DNA of 64,000 nt from Flavobacterium sp. CECT 9288 (GTDB lineage Bacteria; Bacteroidota; Bacteroidia; Flavobacteriales; Flavobacteriaceae): the NCBI RefSeq assembly GCF_918731615.1, contig NZ_OU957226.1, positions 434,001 to 498,000 on the forward strand, given 5' to 3'. Below the pieces are notes generated by a model, which saw only the letters and a program-made list of their open reading frames with translations, did not search any database and was not told the DNA's origin. Both the position numbers and the translations under genes were made by a program. Positions 29,029 through 39,149 of this stretch are shown piece by piece (the first letter of the stretch is position 1; the number at the start of each line of letters is the position of its first letter).

Positions 29029-29403
29029 ATGGCAAGAATAGCAGGGGTAGATATCCCAAAAAATAAGAGAGGTGTTATTGCACTAACCTATATCTTCGGA
29101 TTAGGTAGAAGTAGAGCTGTTGAGATTTTAGAAAAAGCTCAAGTTAGCCAAGACAAAAAAGTTCAAGATTGGAATGATGAAGAGATCGGAGCAATTCGTG
29201 ACGCGGTATCTACTTTCAAAATTGAAGGTGAATTGCGTTCAGAAGTTTCTTTAAACATCAAACGTTTAATGGATATTGGATGTTACAGAGGTATTCGTCA
29301 TAGAACTGGTCTTCCTTTAAGAGGACAAAGAACTAAGAACAACTCTAGAACAAGAAAAGGTAAAAGAAAAACTGTTGCTAACAAGAAAAAAGCAACTAAA
29401 TAA
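29029..29403 (+). CDS. rpsM: 30S ribosomal protein S13
   Basis: The 124-residue protein begins [23 protein letters not shown] and has the conserved [27 protein letters not shown] tail. It contacts the P-site tRNA and the 50S subunit. It is 8 bp upstream of rpsK. Confidence 0.98.
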   Translation: MARIAGVDIPKNKRGVIALTYIFGLGRSRAVEILEKAQVSQDKKVQDWNDEEIGAIRDAVSTFKIEGELRSEVSLNIKRLMDIGCYRGIRHRTGLPLRGQRTKNNSRTRKGKRKTVANKKKATK

Positions 29404-29411
29404 TAAGTAAT

Positions 29412-29795
29412 ATGGCTAAAGCAACAGCAAAAAAACGTAAAGTTATCGTTGAATCAACGGGTGAAGCTCATATTTCTGCTACCTTCAATAACATTATCAT
29501 TTCTTTGACTAATAAAAAAGGTGAAGTTATTTCATGGTCTTCAGCTGGTAAAATGGGTTTCAGAGGTTCTAAAAAGAATACTCCGTACGCAGCTCAAATG
29601 GCGGCAGAAGATTGTAGTAAAGTAGCTCTTGAAGCTGGACTTAAAAAAGTTAAAGTTTATGTAAAAGGACCAGGAAACGGACGTGAGTCTGCAATTCGTT
29701 CTTTACACAATGGTGGTATTGAAGTTACTGAAATTATTGACGTTACTCCAATGCCTCACAATGGATGTCGTCCTCCTAAAAGACGTAGAGTATAA
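29412..29795 (+). CDS. rpsK: 30S ribosomal protein S11
   Basis: The 127-residue protein has [44 protein letters not shown] and ends [16 protein letters not shown]11 forms part of the mRNA exit platform. A 95-bp structured gap follows before rpsD. Confidence 0.98.
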   Translation: MAKATAKKRKVIVESTGEAHISATFNNIIISLTNKKGEVISWSSAGKMGFRGSKKNTPYAAQMAAEDCSKVALEAGLKKVKVYVKGPGNGRESAIRSLHNGGIEVTEIIDVTPMPHNGCRPPKRRRV

Positions 29796-29825
29796 TACTC
29801 AAAAATAATATTTATAGTATAACCT

Positions 29826-29877
29826 AGATTGAATTTCGATTATCGAAGGATTTGACCTGAATTCATAATCTCAATCT
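29826..29877 (+). promoter_or_regulatory. Structured leader before rpsD
   Basis: An outer 7-bp pairing (29826-29832 with 29871-29877, AGATTGA/TCAATCT) encloses a perfect small palindrome (29835-29840 with 29842-29847, TTCGAT/ATCGAA). The rest of the gap is AT-rich. This could be an autoregulatory leader bound by S4, by analogy with other bacteria. Confidence 0.4.
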
Positions 29878-29890
29878 TAAACAATTTAAA

Positions 29891-30496
29891 ATGGCAAGAT
29901 ATACTGGTCCTAGTACAAGAATAGCTCGTAAATTTGGCGAAGCAATTTTCGGTGATGATAAAGCATTCGAAAAAAGAAATTACCCTCCTGGACAACACGG
30001 GATGGCTAAAAAAAGAGGAAAAAAGTCTGAGTATGCTGTTCAGTTAATGGAAAAGCAAAAAGCTAAATATTCTTATGGAATTTTAGAAAAACAATTCAGA
30101 AACTTATTCGAAAAAGCATCAGCTACTAAAGGGGTTACTGGTGAAGTTTTATTACAATTATGTGAAGCAAGATTAGATAACGTTGTTTTTAGAATGGGTA
30201 TTGCTCCTTCTAGAAGAGGTGCTCGTCAAATAGTTTCTCACAGACACGTTACCGTTAATGGTGAAGTTGTAAATATTCCTTCTTACCACCTTAAGCCTGG
30301 TGATAAAGTTGCTGTTCGTGAAAAATCTAAATCATTAGAGGCTATCGAACGTTCTTTATCTAATTCAAGTCATGTTTATGAATGGATTACATGGAATAGC
30401 GATCTTAAAGAAGGTACTTTTGTATCTGTTCCTGCAAGACTTCAAATTCCAGAAAACATTAAAGAACAATTAATCGTAGAGTTGTACAACAAATAA
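29891..30496 (+). CDS. rpsD: 30S ribosomal protein S4
   Basis: The 201-residue protein has the S4 RNA-binding domain (about 92-155, [34 protein letters not shown]). Its N-terminal segment [16 protein letters not shown] lacks Cys residues, so it is zinc-independent. S4 initiates 30S assembly and regulates the alpha operon in several bacteria. Confidence 0.98.
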   Translation: MARYTGPSTRIARKFGEAIFGDDKAFEKRNYPPGQHGMAKKRGKKSEYAVQLMEKQKAKYSYGILEKQFRNLFEKASATKGVTGEVLLQLCEARLDNVVFRMGIAPSRRGARQIVSHRHVTVNGEVVNIPSYHLKPGDKVAVREKSKSLEAIERSLSNSSHVYEWITWNSDLKEGTFVSVPARLQIPENIKEQLIVELYNK

Positions 30497-30517
30497 TAAT
30501 TGACTTAGTCGAAATTT

Positions 30518-31510
30518 ATGGCAATATTTAATTTTCAGAAGCCCGATAAAGTTATCATGATCGATTCAACCGATTTTGAAGGTAAATTTGAATTTAGACC
30601 TTTAGAACCAGGATATGGATTGACCGTTGGTAATGCACTTAGAAGAGTTTTGCTTTCTGCATTAGAAGGTTATGCAATTACATCTGTTCGTATTGAAGGT
30701 GTAGATCATGAGTTTTCTACTATTTCAGGAGTTGTTGAAGACGTTACCGAAATTATACTTAATCTTAAGCAAGTACGTTTCAAACGTCAAATAGAAGATA
30801 TAGATAATGAATCAGTTACTATTTCTGTTTCAGGTAAAGATCAGTTAACTGCTGGTGATTTTCAAAAATTTATTTCAGGTTTTCAAGTTCTAAATCCAGA
30901 TCTTGTAATTTGTAATTTAGATAGCAAAATCAAACTAAATTTCGATTTAACTATCGAAAAAGGTAGAGGTTATGTTCCTGCTGAAGAAAACAAGAAGCAG
31001 AATGCTGCAATAGGAACTATTTTTACAGACTCTATTTTTACGCCTGTTAAAAATGTAAAGTATGCTATTGAAAACTTCCGTGTAGAGCAAAAAACAGATT
31101 ATGAAAAATTAGTTTTTGAAATTAAAACTGATGGTTCTATAAATCCTAAAGATGCGCTTACTGAAGCAGCTAAAGTTTTGATTCATCACTTTATGTTGTT
31201 TTCTGATGAAAGAATTACACTCGAGGCTGACGAAATTGCACAAACAGAATCTTATGATGAAGAGTCATTACACATGAGACAGTTGCTTAAAACTAAGCTT
31301 GTTGATATGGATCTTTCTGTTAGAGCATTAAATTGCTTGAAAGCGGCTGAAGTTGATACACTTGGTGATTTAGTATCTTTCAATAAAAATGATTTAATGA
31401 AATTCCGAAATTTTGGTAAAAAATCTTTAACTGAACTTGATGAACTTGTTGCAGTTAAAAATTTAAACTTCGGTATGGATTTAGCAAAATACAAATTAGA
31501 TAAAGAATAA
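30518..31510 (+). CDS. rpoA: DNA-directed RNA polymerase subunit alpha
   Basis: The 330-residue protein has the N-terminal dimerisation domain with [23 protein letters not shown] (27-49). The C-terminal domain (about 250-325) contains [42 protein letters not shown], the helix-hairpin-helix that binds DNA and activators. Length is normal. It is followed 64 bp later by rplQ. Confidence 0.98.
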   Translation: MAIFNFQKPDKVIMIDSTDFEGKFEFRPLEPGYGLTVGNALRRVLLSALEGYAITSVRIEGVDHEFSTISGVVEDVTEIILNLKQVRFKRQIEDIDNESVTISVSGKDQLTAGDFQKFISGFQVLNPDLVICNLDSKIKLNFDLTIEKGRGYVPAEENKKQNAAIGTIFTDSIFTPVKNVKYAIENFRVEQKTDYEKLVFEIKTDGSINPKDALTEAAKVLIHHFMLFSDERITLEADEIAQTESYDEESLHMRQLLKTKLVDMDLSVRALNCLKAAEVDTLGDLVSFNKNDLMKFRNFGKKSLTELDELVAVKNLNFGMDLAKYKLDKE

Positions 31511-31574
31511 ACCACTTCGTATTTTGCTCTCCAAAGAGGATTGTAGCAAGATGAAGGTTTAAAAAAAACACGTC

Positions 31575-32063
31575 ATGAGACACGGAAAAAAATTCAATCA
31601 CTTAAGCAGACAGACAGCTCATAGAAAATCTATGTTAGCTAATATGGCTTGTTCTCTTATTGAGCACAAACGTATTAATACTACTGTTGCTAAAGCAAAA
31701 GCGCTTAAACAATTTGTTGAGCCATTAATAACAAAATCTAAAGCGGATACGACTCACAATCGTCGTATTGTTTTTGCTTACTTACGTAGTAAATATGCTG
31801 TAACTGATTTATTCAGAGACGTAGCTGCTAAGGTAGGAGACCGTCCAGGTGGATACACACGTATCATTAAAGTTGGAAATCGTTTGGGAGATAATGCTGA
31901 TATGGCAATGATCGAACTTGTTGATTTTAATGAACTTTACAATGGTGGTAAAAAAGAAGTGAAAAAAGCTAAAAGCCGTCGTGGTGGAAAAGCTAAAAAA
32001 GCTGATGAGGCTACTGAAGCTCCTGTTGCTGAAACGGATTCTACTACTGAGACTGCTGAGTAA
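31575..32063 (+). CDS. rplQ: 50S ribosomal protein L17
   Basis: The 162-residue protein begins [21 protein letters not shown] and has the conserved [30 protein letters not shown]. It carries a C-terminal extension of about 40 residues rich in Lys/Ala then Glu/Thr, beyond the E. coli length (127). Such tails are known in this phylum. It is the last gene of the run; a terminator follows. Confidence 0.97.
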   Translation: MRHGKKFNHLSRQTAHRKSMLANMACSLIEHKRINTTVAKAKALKQFVEPLITKSKADTTHNRRIVFAYLRSKYAVTDLFRDVAAKVGDRPGGYTRIIKVGNRLGDNADMAMIELVDFNELYNGGKKEVKKAKSRRGGKAKKADEATEAPVAETDSTTETAE

Positions 32064-32090
32064 TTATGAAAATAATGATTCAATAAAATC

Positions 32091-32118
32091 AAGGATAAGC
32101 TATTTATAGTTTATCCTT
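32091..32118 (+). terminator. Terminator after rplQ
   Basis: An 8-bp stem (32091-32098 with 32111-32118, AAGGATAA/TTATCCTT) is extended inside by CTA/TAG pairing. A run of nine or more T residues follows. Confidence 0.88.
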
Positions 32119-32135
32119 TTTTTTTATCCTTTTTA

Positions 32136-32143
32136 TAATTTTG
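32136..32143 (+). promoter_or_regulatory. Candidate -7 box for carA
   Basis: TAATTTTG matches TANNTTTG. The expected -33 position falls in the rplQ terminator and has no TTTG. The leader to carA would be about 95 nt and holds two small inverted repeats, TACTTC/GAAGTA and CTAAC/GTTAG. Confidence 0.3.
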
Positions 32144-32243
32144 TAATGATGTTATAAAGGGGTGAATAGTTGTACTTCTTTATGAAGTATTTATTATCAA
32201 TACATGCTAACTTAGGTTAGTATATTACACAAACACTATACTA

Positions 32244-33344
32244 ATGAAATACACAACACGACAATCTGCAATCCTTTTACTAAGTGATGGAACTATTTTT
32301 CATGGGAAATCAATCGGGATTAGTGGAACTACTTTTGGAGAAGTTTGCTTTAATACGGGCATGACTGGATATCAAGAGATTTTTACTGATCCATCATATT
32401 TTGGACAGTTAATGGTTACTACCAATGCTCACATTGGTAATTATGGTGTAAATGAAAACGAAGTAGAATCAGAATCTATCAAAATATCTGGTTTGATTTG
32501 CAAGAATTTCAGTTTCAATTATTCTCGATCAGATGCTTCAGAAAGTTTGGAAGATTATTTTAAGAAGCAAAATTTGATCTGTATTTCGGATGTAGATACG
32601 AGAGCTTTAGTTAACTATATCAGAGATAATGGAGCTATGAATGCTGTGATTTGTACAGATGGAACACCGCTTGAAGATTTAAAAGTAGCTTTGGCTAATG
32701 TTCCTGATATGAAAGGATTAGAATTGGCTTCTAAAGTTTCTACGACTGTTCCTTATTTTTATGGAGACGAAAATTCAAAATATAAAATTGCTGCTTTAGA
32801 TTTAGGTATTAAGAAAAATATTCTACGCAATTTTGCTAAAAGAGATTGCTATATCAAAGTCTTTCCATATGATGCCACTTTTGAGGATTTAAAGTCTTTC
32901 AATCCTGACGGTTATTTCCTTTCTAATGGACCTGGAGATCCGGAACCATTAGCAGGAGCTATTCAGGTTGCTAAAGATATTTTAGACGCTAACGCTCCTT
33001 TATTCGGTATATGTTTAGGGCACCAAATTATTGGTTTGGCGAATGGTATTTCGACCTATAAAATGTTTAATGGGCATAGAGGGATCAATCATCCTGTTAA
33101 AAACTTAATTACTGGAAAAGGTGAAATTACTTCGCAAAATCATGGTTTTGCAGTTAGTAAAGAAGATCTTGACTCAAATGATGCGGTGGAAATCACACAT
33201 GTACACCTTAACGACGGAACGGTTGCAGGTATGCGTATGAAAAACAAGAATTGTTTTTCAGTTCAATACCATCCTGAGGCTAGTCCGGGACCGCATGATT
33301 CTTCTTACTTATTTGATCAATTTGTTGATAACTTAAAAAGATAG
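32244..33344 (+). CDS. carA: Carbamoyl-phosphate synthase small (glutaminase) subunit
   Basis: The 366-residue protein has the N-terminal CarA domain (FGEVCFNTGMTGYQEIFTDPSY) and a class I glutamine amidotransferase domain. The catalytic triad is Cys257 (GICLGH) with His343 and Glu345 (YHPEASPG). CarA frees ammonia from glutamine for carbamoyl phosphate, feeding arginine and pyrimidine synthesis in the cytoplasm. The large subunit gene carB is not nearby; a strong terminator follows carA. The ATG at 32244 has no Shine-Dalgarno sequence. Confidence 0.97.
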   Translation: MKYTTRQSAILLLSDGTIFHGKSIGISGTTFGEVCFNTGMTGYQEIFTDPSYFGQLMVTTNAHIGNYGVNENEVESESIKISGLICKNFSFNYSRSDASESLEDYFKKQNLICISDVDTRALVNYIRDNGAMNAVICTDGTPLEDLKVALANVPDMKGLELASKVSTTVPYFYGDENSKYKIAALDLGIKKNILRNFAKRDCYIKVFPYDATFEDLKSFNPDGYFLSNGPGDPEPLAGAIQVAKDILDANAPLFGICLGHQIIGLANGISTYKMFNGHRGINHPVKNLITGKGEITSQNHGFAVSKEDLDSNDAVEITHVHLNDGTVAGMRMKNKNCFSVQYHPEASPGPHDSSYLFDQFVDNLKR

Positions 33345-33369
33345 ATTCAATTTTTGCTGATAAATAAGA

Positions 33370-33402
33370 AACGGGTTTGACATTTAAAAAGTCAAACCCG
33401 TT
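33370..33402 (+). terminator. Terminator after carA
   Basis: A perfect 12-bp stem (33370-33381 with 33391-33402, AACGGGTTTGAC/GTCAAACCCGTT) has a 9-nt loop. The following T content is modest (CCTTGTTT). Confidence 0.82.
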
Positions 33403-33553
33403 CCTTGTTTCGTACATTCAGTTAGAGACTATAAATACAAGAATTTGACTTGTTATGCTATTCTAGTTATTAAATTGATTCTTTGGAAATCAAATTATAA
33501 CGTTTTCGTTAATAACATTCAGTATTTTCATAAAATCATTCCAAAACTTAGAA

Positions 33554-33561
33554 TATATTTG
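33554..33561 (+). promoter_or_regulatory. Candidate -7 box for eno
   Basis: TATATTTG matches TANNTTTG and lies 27 bp before the eno ATG. No perfect -33 TTTG is found. Confidence 0.45.
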
Positions 33562-33576
33562 TAATGTAAAATTTAA

Positions 33577-34881
<1,305 letters not shown>

Positions 34882-34904
34882 TAGCTTTTTTGCTAAATGA
34901 TGGG

Positions 34905-34931
34905 AAGCCATTCACATTTTGTGAATGGCTT
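34905..34931 (+). terminator. Terminator after eno
   Basis: An 11-bp stem (34905-34915 with 34921-34931, AAGCCATTCAC/GTGAATGGCTT) with a 5-nt loop is followed by TTT. Confidence 0.88.
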
Positions 34932-34991
34932 TTTGTATAATATTTAACAATTTCATTCCGGTATTCTCTTTTTAATTAGTGTTAATTTTCA

Positions 34992-34999
34992 TAGATTTG
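34992..34999 (+). promoter_or_regulatory. Candidate -7 box for gltA
   Basis: TAGATTTG matches TANNTTTG, 38 bp before the gltA ATG. The -33 region is T-rich without an exact TTTG. Confidence 0.4.
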
Positions 35000-35037
35000 G
35001 GAAATTATTATTTTAAAAGTTTATTTCCAATTATATT

Positions 35038-36321
35038 ATGTCAAAAATAGCCACATTAGAGATTGATGGAAAAAAGTTTGAACTTCCTGTTGTAGTAGGT
35101 AGTGAGAATGAAGTTGCCATTGATATTAACAAATTACGTGATTTATCTGGTATCATTACTATTGATCCAGGATACAAAAATTCAGGATCTTGTAAAAGTG
35201 ATATTACTTTTCTTGATGGAGAATTAGGAATTCTTCGTTATAGAGGATATGCTATTGAAGATCTTGCAGATAAAGCTGATTTTCTTGAGGTATCATATCT
35301 TTTAATTTTTGGAGAATTACCAAGTAAAGAACAGTTGGCTCAGTTTGAAACGGATATTAGAAAATATACCTTGGTAAACGAAGAGATGAAAAACATCATC
35401 GACGGTTTTCCAAAAACAGCTCACCCAATGGGTGTTTTATCTGCTTTAACTAGTGCTTTGACAGCATTTAACCCTAAATCGGTAAATGTTGACAATGAAA
35501 AAGAAATGTATGAAGCGGTTTGTAAAACCATGGGGAAATTCCTTGTGATTGCAACTTGGACGTACAGAAAAAGCATGGGCTATCCTTTGAATTATTATGA
35601 TAATACGAAAGGATACGTTGAGAATTTCATGCATTTGATGTTTGAATTACCTACAGAGCCTTACAAAGCAAATCCAATTGTTATTGATGCGTTAGATAAA
35701 TTATTTATTCTTCACGGAGATCACGAGCAAAATTGTTCTACTTCTACAGTAAGAATGGTAGGTTCTTCTCATGCAGGTTTATTTGCTTCTATCTCAGCTG
35801 GAGTATCAGCATTATGGGGTCCGTTACATGGTGGTGCTAATCAAGCAGTACTTGAAATGCTAGAAGAAATTCACGCAACCGGTGGTGATGCTGATAAGTA
35901 TATGGCTAAAGCCAAAGACAAAAATGATCCATTCCGTTTGATGGGATTTGGTCACAGAGTGTATAAAAACTTTGATCCAAGAGCTAAAATCATCAAAAAA
36001 GCAGCTAATGAAGTTTTAGCAACTTTAGGAGTTGAAGATCCAATTCTTGCTATTGCTAAAAAACTAGAAGAGGCAGCGCTAGAAGACGAGTATTTCAAAT
36101 CTAGAAATTTATACCCTAACGTAGATTTTTATTCTGGAATTATTTACAGAGCTTTAGGTATTCCTACAGATATGTTCACGGTAATGTTTGCCATAGGACG
36201 TTTGCCAGGATGGATTGCACAATGGAAAGAAATGCGTGAAAATAAAGAACCTATTGGTAGGCCAAGACAAGTTTATACAGGTCATCCATTACGTGATTTT
36301 GTTACCGCAGATAAAAGATAA
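35038..36321 (+). CDS. gltA: Citrate synthase
   Basis: The 427-residue protein has the citrate synthase motifs LHGDHEQNCSTSTVRMVGSSHAG, GPLHGGANQA and GFGHRVYKNFDPRA, with the active-site His in the second and third and an Asp further on. The N-terminal extension (about residues 1-45) is typical of the hexameric NADH-sensitive type I enzymes. It condenses acetyl-CoA with oxaloacetate to start the TCA cycle. It is monocistronic, with a hairpin terminator right after it. Confidence 0.97.
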   Translation: MSKIATLEIDGKKFELPVVVGSENEVAIDINKLRDLSGIITIDPGYKNSGSCKSDITFLDGELGILRYRGYAIEDLADKADFLEVSYLLIFGELPSKEQLAQFETDIRKYTLVNEEMKNIIDGFPKTAHPMGVLSALTSALTAFNPKSVNVDNEKEMYEAVCKTMGKFLVIATWTYRKSMGYPLNYYDNTKGYVENFMHLMFELPTEPYKANPIVIDALDKLFILHGDHEQNCSTSTVRMVGSSHAGLFASISAGVSALWGPLHGGANQAVLEMLEEIHATGGDADKYMAKAKDKNDPFRLMGFGHRVYKNFDPRAKIIKKAANEVLATLGVEDPILAIAKKLEEAALEDEYFKSRNLYPNVDFYSGIIYRALGIPTDMFTVMFAIGRLPGWIAQWKEMRENKEPIGRPRQVYTGHPLRDFVTADKR

Positions 36322-36330
36322 AAACACTTT

Positions 36331-36358
36331 AAAAGCTTCACTATTTAGTGAAGCTTTT
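36331..36358 (+). terminator. Terminator after gltA
   Basis: A 12-bp stem (36331-36342 with 36347-36358, AAAAGCTTCACT/AGTGAAGCTTTT) with a 4-nt loop is followed by T residues. The next promoter's -7 box starts only 4 bp after the stem. Confidence 0.92.
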
Positions 36359-36361
36359 TTT

Positions 36362-36369
36362 TATATTTG
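36362..36369 (+). promoter_or_regulatory. -7 box for the DDAH-like gene
   Basis: TATATTTG matches TANNTTTG and lies 19 bp before the ATG. Its -33 region would coincide with the gltA terminator stem. Confidence 0.5.
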
Positions 36370-36388
36370 CTAAAAAGGGAAAACACAC

Positions 36389-37303
36389 ATGTTACCAATT
36401 AATGTTAAAAATGAAACAGCAAGACTCCGTGCTGTAGTACTGGGATCAGCACTTCACAATGGACCGACTCCCACAGCAGAAGAAGCTTATGATCCAAAAT
36501 CGCTAGAGCATATTCTAGCCGGTACCTATCCACTTGAGCAGGACATGATACAGGAAATGGATGCTTTCAAGCAGGTGTTGGAAAAGTATGACGTACAGGT
36601 GTATCGACCTGAAATGATTGAGAATTACAACCAAATTTTTACTAGAGATATTGGTTTTGTGATCGAAAACACTTTTGTCAAGTCTAATATTTTGCCAGAT
36701 AGGGAGCGAGAGCTCGATGCAATTCAATATGTAATTGATCAAATAAAACCAGAAAATGTTGTACGACCACCAGAAGAAGTGCATATAGAAGGCGGTGATG
36801 TTATGTTGTGGAACGATTATATTTTTATTGGAACTTATAAAGGAAGTGATTATAAAGATTACATTACGGCAAGAACCAATGCGCAAGGAGTTCAGTATAT
36901 TAGAGATTTATTTCCAAATAAGATTGTCAAAGAATTCGATTTGGTTAAATCAAAAATTGAAGCTCGAGACAATGCCTTACATTTGGATTGTTGTTTTCAA
37001 CCTTTGGGAAATAATAAAGGAATTATCTACAAAAACGGGTTTAGAGAAGAAGCCGATTATATGTTTCTTGTAGATCTTTTTGGTAAAGAAAATCTTTTTC
37101 ATTTAACCCGCGAAGAAATGTACCACATGAACTCCAATGTTTTTTCAATTGATACTCGTGTTGTAGTTTCGGAAAGGAATTTTACGAGACTCAACAATTG
37201 GCTTCGAGAAAACGGCTTTACAGTAGAAGAAATTCCTTATGCCGAGATTGCAAAACAAGAAGGCTTGTTGCGATGCTCGACCTTACCTTTAATTAGAGAA
37301 TAA
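36389..37303 (+). CDS. Dimethylarginine dimethylaminohydrolase-like (arginine deiminase superfamily)
   Basis: The 304-residue protein has superfamily motifs: FTRDIG (84-89), EGGD (134-137), HLDCCF with His198, and Cys296 in GLLRCSTLP. His198, the acidic residues and Cys296 form the expected catalytic set of guanidino-modifying enzymes. These hydrolyse methylarginine or arginine to citrulline, or transfer amidino groups. The substrate cannot be fixed from sequence. It precedes ctlX by 76 bp on the same strand, suggesting a joint arginine/citrulline-related role. An amidinotransferase is the main alternative. Confidence 0.75.
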   Translation: MLPINVKNETARLRAVVLGSALHNGPTPTAEEAYDPKSLEHILAGTYPLEQDMIQEMDAFKQVLEKYDVQVYRPEMIENYNQIFTRDIGFVIENTFVKSNILPDRERELDAIQYVIDQIKPENVVRPPEEVHIEGGDVMLWNDYIFIGTYKGSDYKDYITARTNAQGVQYIRDLFPNKIVKEFDLVKSKIEARDNALHLDCCFQPLGNNKGIIYKNGFREEADYMFLVDLFGKENLFHLTREEMYHMNSNVFSIDTRVVVSERNFTRLNNWLRENGFTVEEIPYAEIAKQEGLLRCSTLPLIRE

Positions 37304-37317
37304 ATATTTGTTTTGAA

Positions 37318-37370
37318 GTTTAAAGTGAAACAGATTGCAATATTCAACTTTAAACAACTCAACTTTAAAC
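37318..37370 (+). repeat. Short inverted and direct repeat before ctlX
   Basis: GTTTAAAGT at 37318-37326 is the reverse complement of ACTTTAAAC at 37347-37355, which is repeated directly at 37362-37370. The word TTTAAAC also occurs in the heptad arrays near 52.3 and 52.8 kb. Confidence 0.6.
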
Positions 37371-37379
37371 TAAAAATAC

Positions 37380-38315
37380 ATGAAACAAACTACCAATTCC
37401 ATCTTGATGATTAGGCCCGTAGCATTTAGAATGAACGAGCAAACGGCTGTGAATAATTACTATCAAAAAGTGCTAGATGGCTTATTACCGGCAACTGTAA
37501 ATGCGAAAGCACAGCAAGAATTTGATGATTTTGTAGCCAAATTGGTTGCTGCAGGTATAGATGTTACCGTAGTTAACGATACGCTAGATCCAGATACGCC
37601 AGATAGTATTTTTCCAAACAACTGGATATCTTTTCATGAAAATGGGGATGTAGCATTATATCCAATGTTTGCTGAGAACAGACGTCAAGAACGCCGTGAG
37701 GATTTATTAGACCTGTTAGAAGATAAAGGTTTTGTCATACACAATATAGTAGATTACACATCAGCAGAAGAGGATGGTTTTTTCTTAGAAGGTACGGGTA
37801 GTATTCTTTTGGATAGAACCAATTCTAAAGCGTATTGTGCTTTATCACCTCGTGCAGATGAGGAGCTGTTTATTGAGTTCTGTGAAGATTTTGATTATGC
37901 TCCAGTTCTTTTTGAAGCGTTTCAGACTGTTGATGGCGAAAGAAAATTGATTTACCATACCAATGTCATGATGTGTTTGGGCGAAACCTTCGCAGTGATT
38001 TGTGCGGATTGCATAGACGACAAAAAAGAACGCAAAATGGTTTTGGATAATTTAAAAGAAAACAATAAAGAGATTGTCTTAATAACAGAAGATCAAATGA
38101 ATAGTTTTGCAGGGAACATGCTTGAAGTGCAAGGAACTGCTGGTAAAAGATTCTTGATTATGAGTGCTGCTGCTCATCAAGCGCTTACAGAGAAGCAGGT
38201 GGCGCAACTAGAAAAGCATGCTACAATACTGAGTTCAAGTCTAGATACCATTGAAGCTTGTGGTGGCGGAAGCGCCCGATGTATGATGGCTGAGATTTTC
38301 TTGCCAAGAAGCTAA
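37380..38315 (+). CDS. ctlX: CtlX-like citrulline utilization hydrolase (arginine deiminase-related)
   Basis: The 311-residue protein starts with SILMIRPVAFRMNEQTAVNNYYQ, a signature of the CtlX group. Catalytic positions include DSIFPNNWI (75-83), LEGTGS (136-141), His193 in IYHTNVM, and Cys301 in CGGGSARCM. CtlX proteins act on citrulline or a related ureido compound; direct biochemistry is limited. It lies just downstream of the DDAH-like gene and shares a terminator with marC on the other strand. Confidence 0.85.
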   Translation: MKQTTNSILMIRPVAFRMNEQTAVNNYYQKVLDGLLPATVNAKAQQEFDDFVAKLVAAGIDVTVVNDTLDPDTPDSIFPNNWISFHENGDVALYPMFAENRRQERREDLLDLLEDKGFVIHNIVDYTSAEEDGFFLEGTGSILLDRTNSKAYCALSPRADEELFIEFCEDFDYAPVLFEAFQTVDGERKLIYHTNVMMCLGETFAVICADCIDDKKERKMVLDNLKENNKEIVLITEDQMNSFAGNMLEVQGTAGKRFLIMSAAAHQALTEKQVAQLEKHATILSSSLDTIEACGGGSARCMMAEIFLPRS

Positions 38316-38335
38316 AAAAAACACACTTTAAAAAA

Positions 38336-38366
38336 GAAGCGGATTATTCACTGAATAATCCGCTTC
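38336..38366. terminator. Bidirectional terminator between ctlX and marC
   Basis: A 15-bp inverted repeat (38336-38350 with 38352-38366) forms a tall hairpin with a minimal loop. A runs lie on its left and T-rich sequence on its right, so it can stop both converging transcripts. Confidence 0.92.
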
Positions 38367-38372
38367 ATATTT

Positions 38373-39002
38373 TTATGAAAGATTCACTTTGATGATGTTA
38401 ATGATGGCGCTTACAATGTATTGTATCCCAATGGCGATTACAATAAAGCCTACAATTCTGGAAATAGCAATAATCCCAGAAGCACCTAATATTTTGGCAA
38501 GGTAATGGGCGCTGCGTAAGATGATAAAAATAGTTACTGCAATGGCTAAAATAGCTAGCGTAGAAATAATGATTTCTGTGGTGCTGTTGTGTTCTTGATA
38601 AAAAGCAATCAGGAGCGATATGGATCCTGGGCCTGCCAGCATAGGGATGGCAAGTGGGGTTAGTGCAATATCGTTTCGCTGTTGCGCTTCCGTTTCGGCT
38701 TTTTTGTTGATACCTCGTTTTTTGGTAAACTTACCAGAGAGCAATGAAAATCCAGAACTTACAATGATAAGGCCTCCTGCAATGCGAAGGGCATCAATGC
38801 TGATTCCAAAAAAAAGCAAAACATATTGTCCGATAAAAAAAGAAACTATTAATATGATGAAAACGTTTATGGCTGTCCATAAAGAAATACGCGAGCGTTC
38901 TTTTTTGGGGTCATTTTGAGTCAGGCCTACAAATATAGGAACCGTACCTATAGGATTTAATACAGAGAAAAGCGCGACAAAAAGATAAATAAAGAGATCC
39001 AT
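38373..39002 (-). CDS. MarC/SNARE-like family inner-membrane protein
   Basis: The 209-residue protein has six hydrophobic segments and the MarC pattern: FSVLNPIGTVPIFVGLT near the N-terminus, then ALTPLAIPMLAGPGSIS, with GILIA-type glycine spacing later. The function of MarC proteins is unresolved; an earlier link to multiple antibiotic resistance was withdrawn in the field. A TATTTTTG box is 18 bp upstream of the start. It converges on ctlX. Confidence 0.88.
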   Translation of the reverse strand: MDLFIYLFVALFSVLNPIGTVPIFVGLTQNDPKKERSRISLWTAINVFIILIVSFFIGQYVLLFFGISIDALRIAGGLIIVSSGFSLLSGKFTKKRGINKKAETEAQQRNDIALTPLAIPMLAGPGSISLLIAFYQEHNSTTEIIISTLAILAIAVTIFIILRSAHYLAKILGASGIIAISRIVGFIVIAIGIQYIVSAIINIIKVNLS

Positions 39003-39020
39003 AATTGTTGTTTAGTACCA

Positions 39021-39028
39021 CAAAAATA
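39021..39028 (-). promoter_or_regulatory. Candidate -7 box for marC
   Basis: On the minus strand TATTTTTG matches TANNTTTG, 18 bp before the ATG at 39002. Confidence 0.4.
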
Positions 39029-39118
39029 CTCATTTTTTGTTTGGGACTGTTACCGCAATGTTTTTTTATTGCACCGTAACAATTACCATAATCACTACAT
39101 AAGGTGAACCTTTTTGCT

Positions 39119-39126
39119 TACTTTTG
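39119..39126 (+). promoter_or_regulatory. Candidate -7 box for the CoA-binding protein gene
   Basis: TACTTTTG matches TANNTTTG, 23 bp before the ATG at 39150. No -33 TTTG at the right spacing. Confidence 0.4.
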
Positions 39127-39149
39127 TCACTCATAAAAGGATGATAAGG

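Noticed and set aside
32144..32243. Riboswitch or pyrimidine-regulated leader before carA
   Set aside because: Only two short hairpins are visible, with no known aptamer pattern.
36515..36886. Minus-strand reading frame inside the DDAH-like gene
   Set aside because: It is antisense to conserved catalytic motifs and reads as low-quality hydrophobic sequence.
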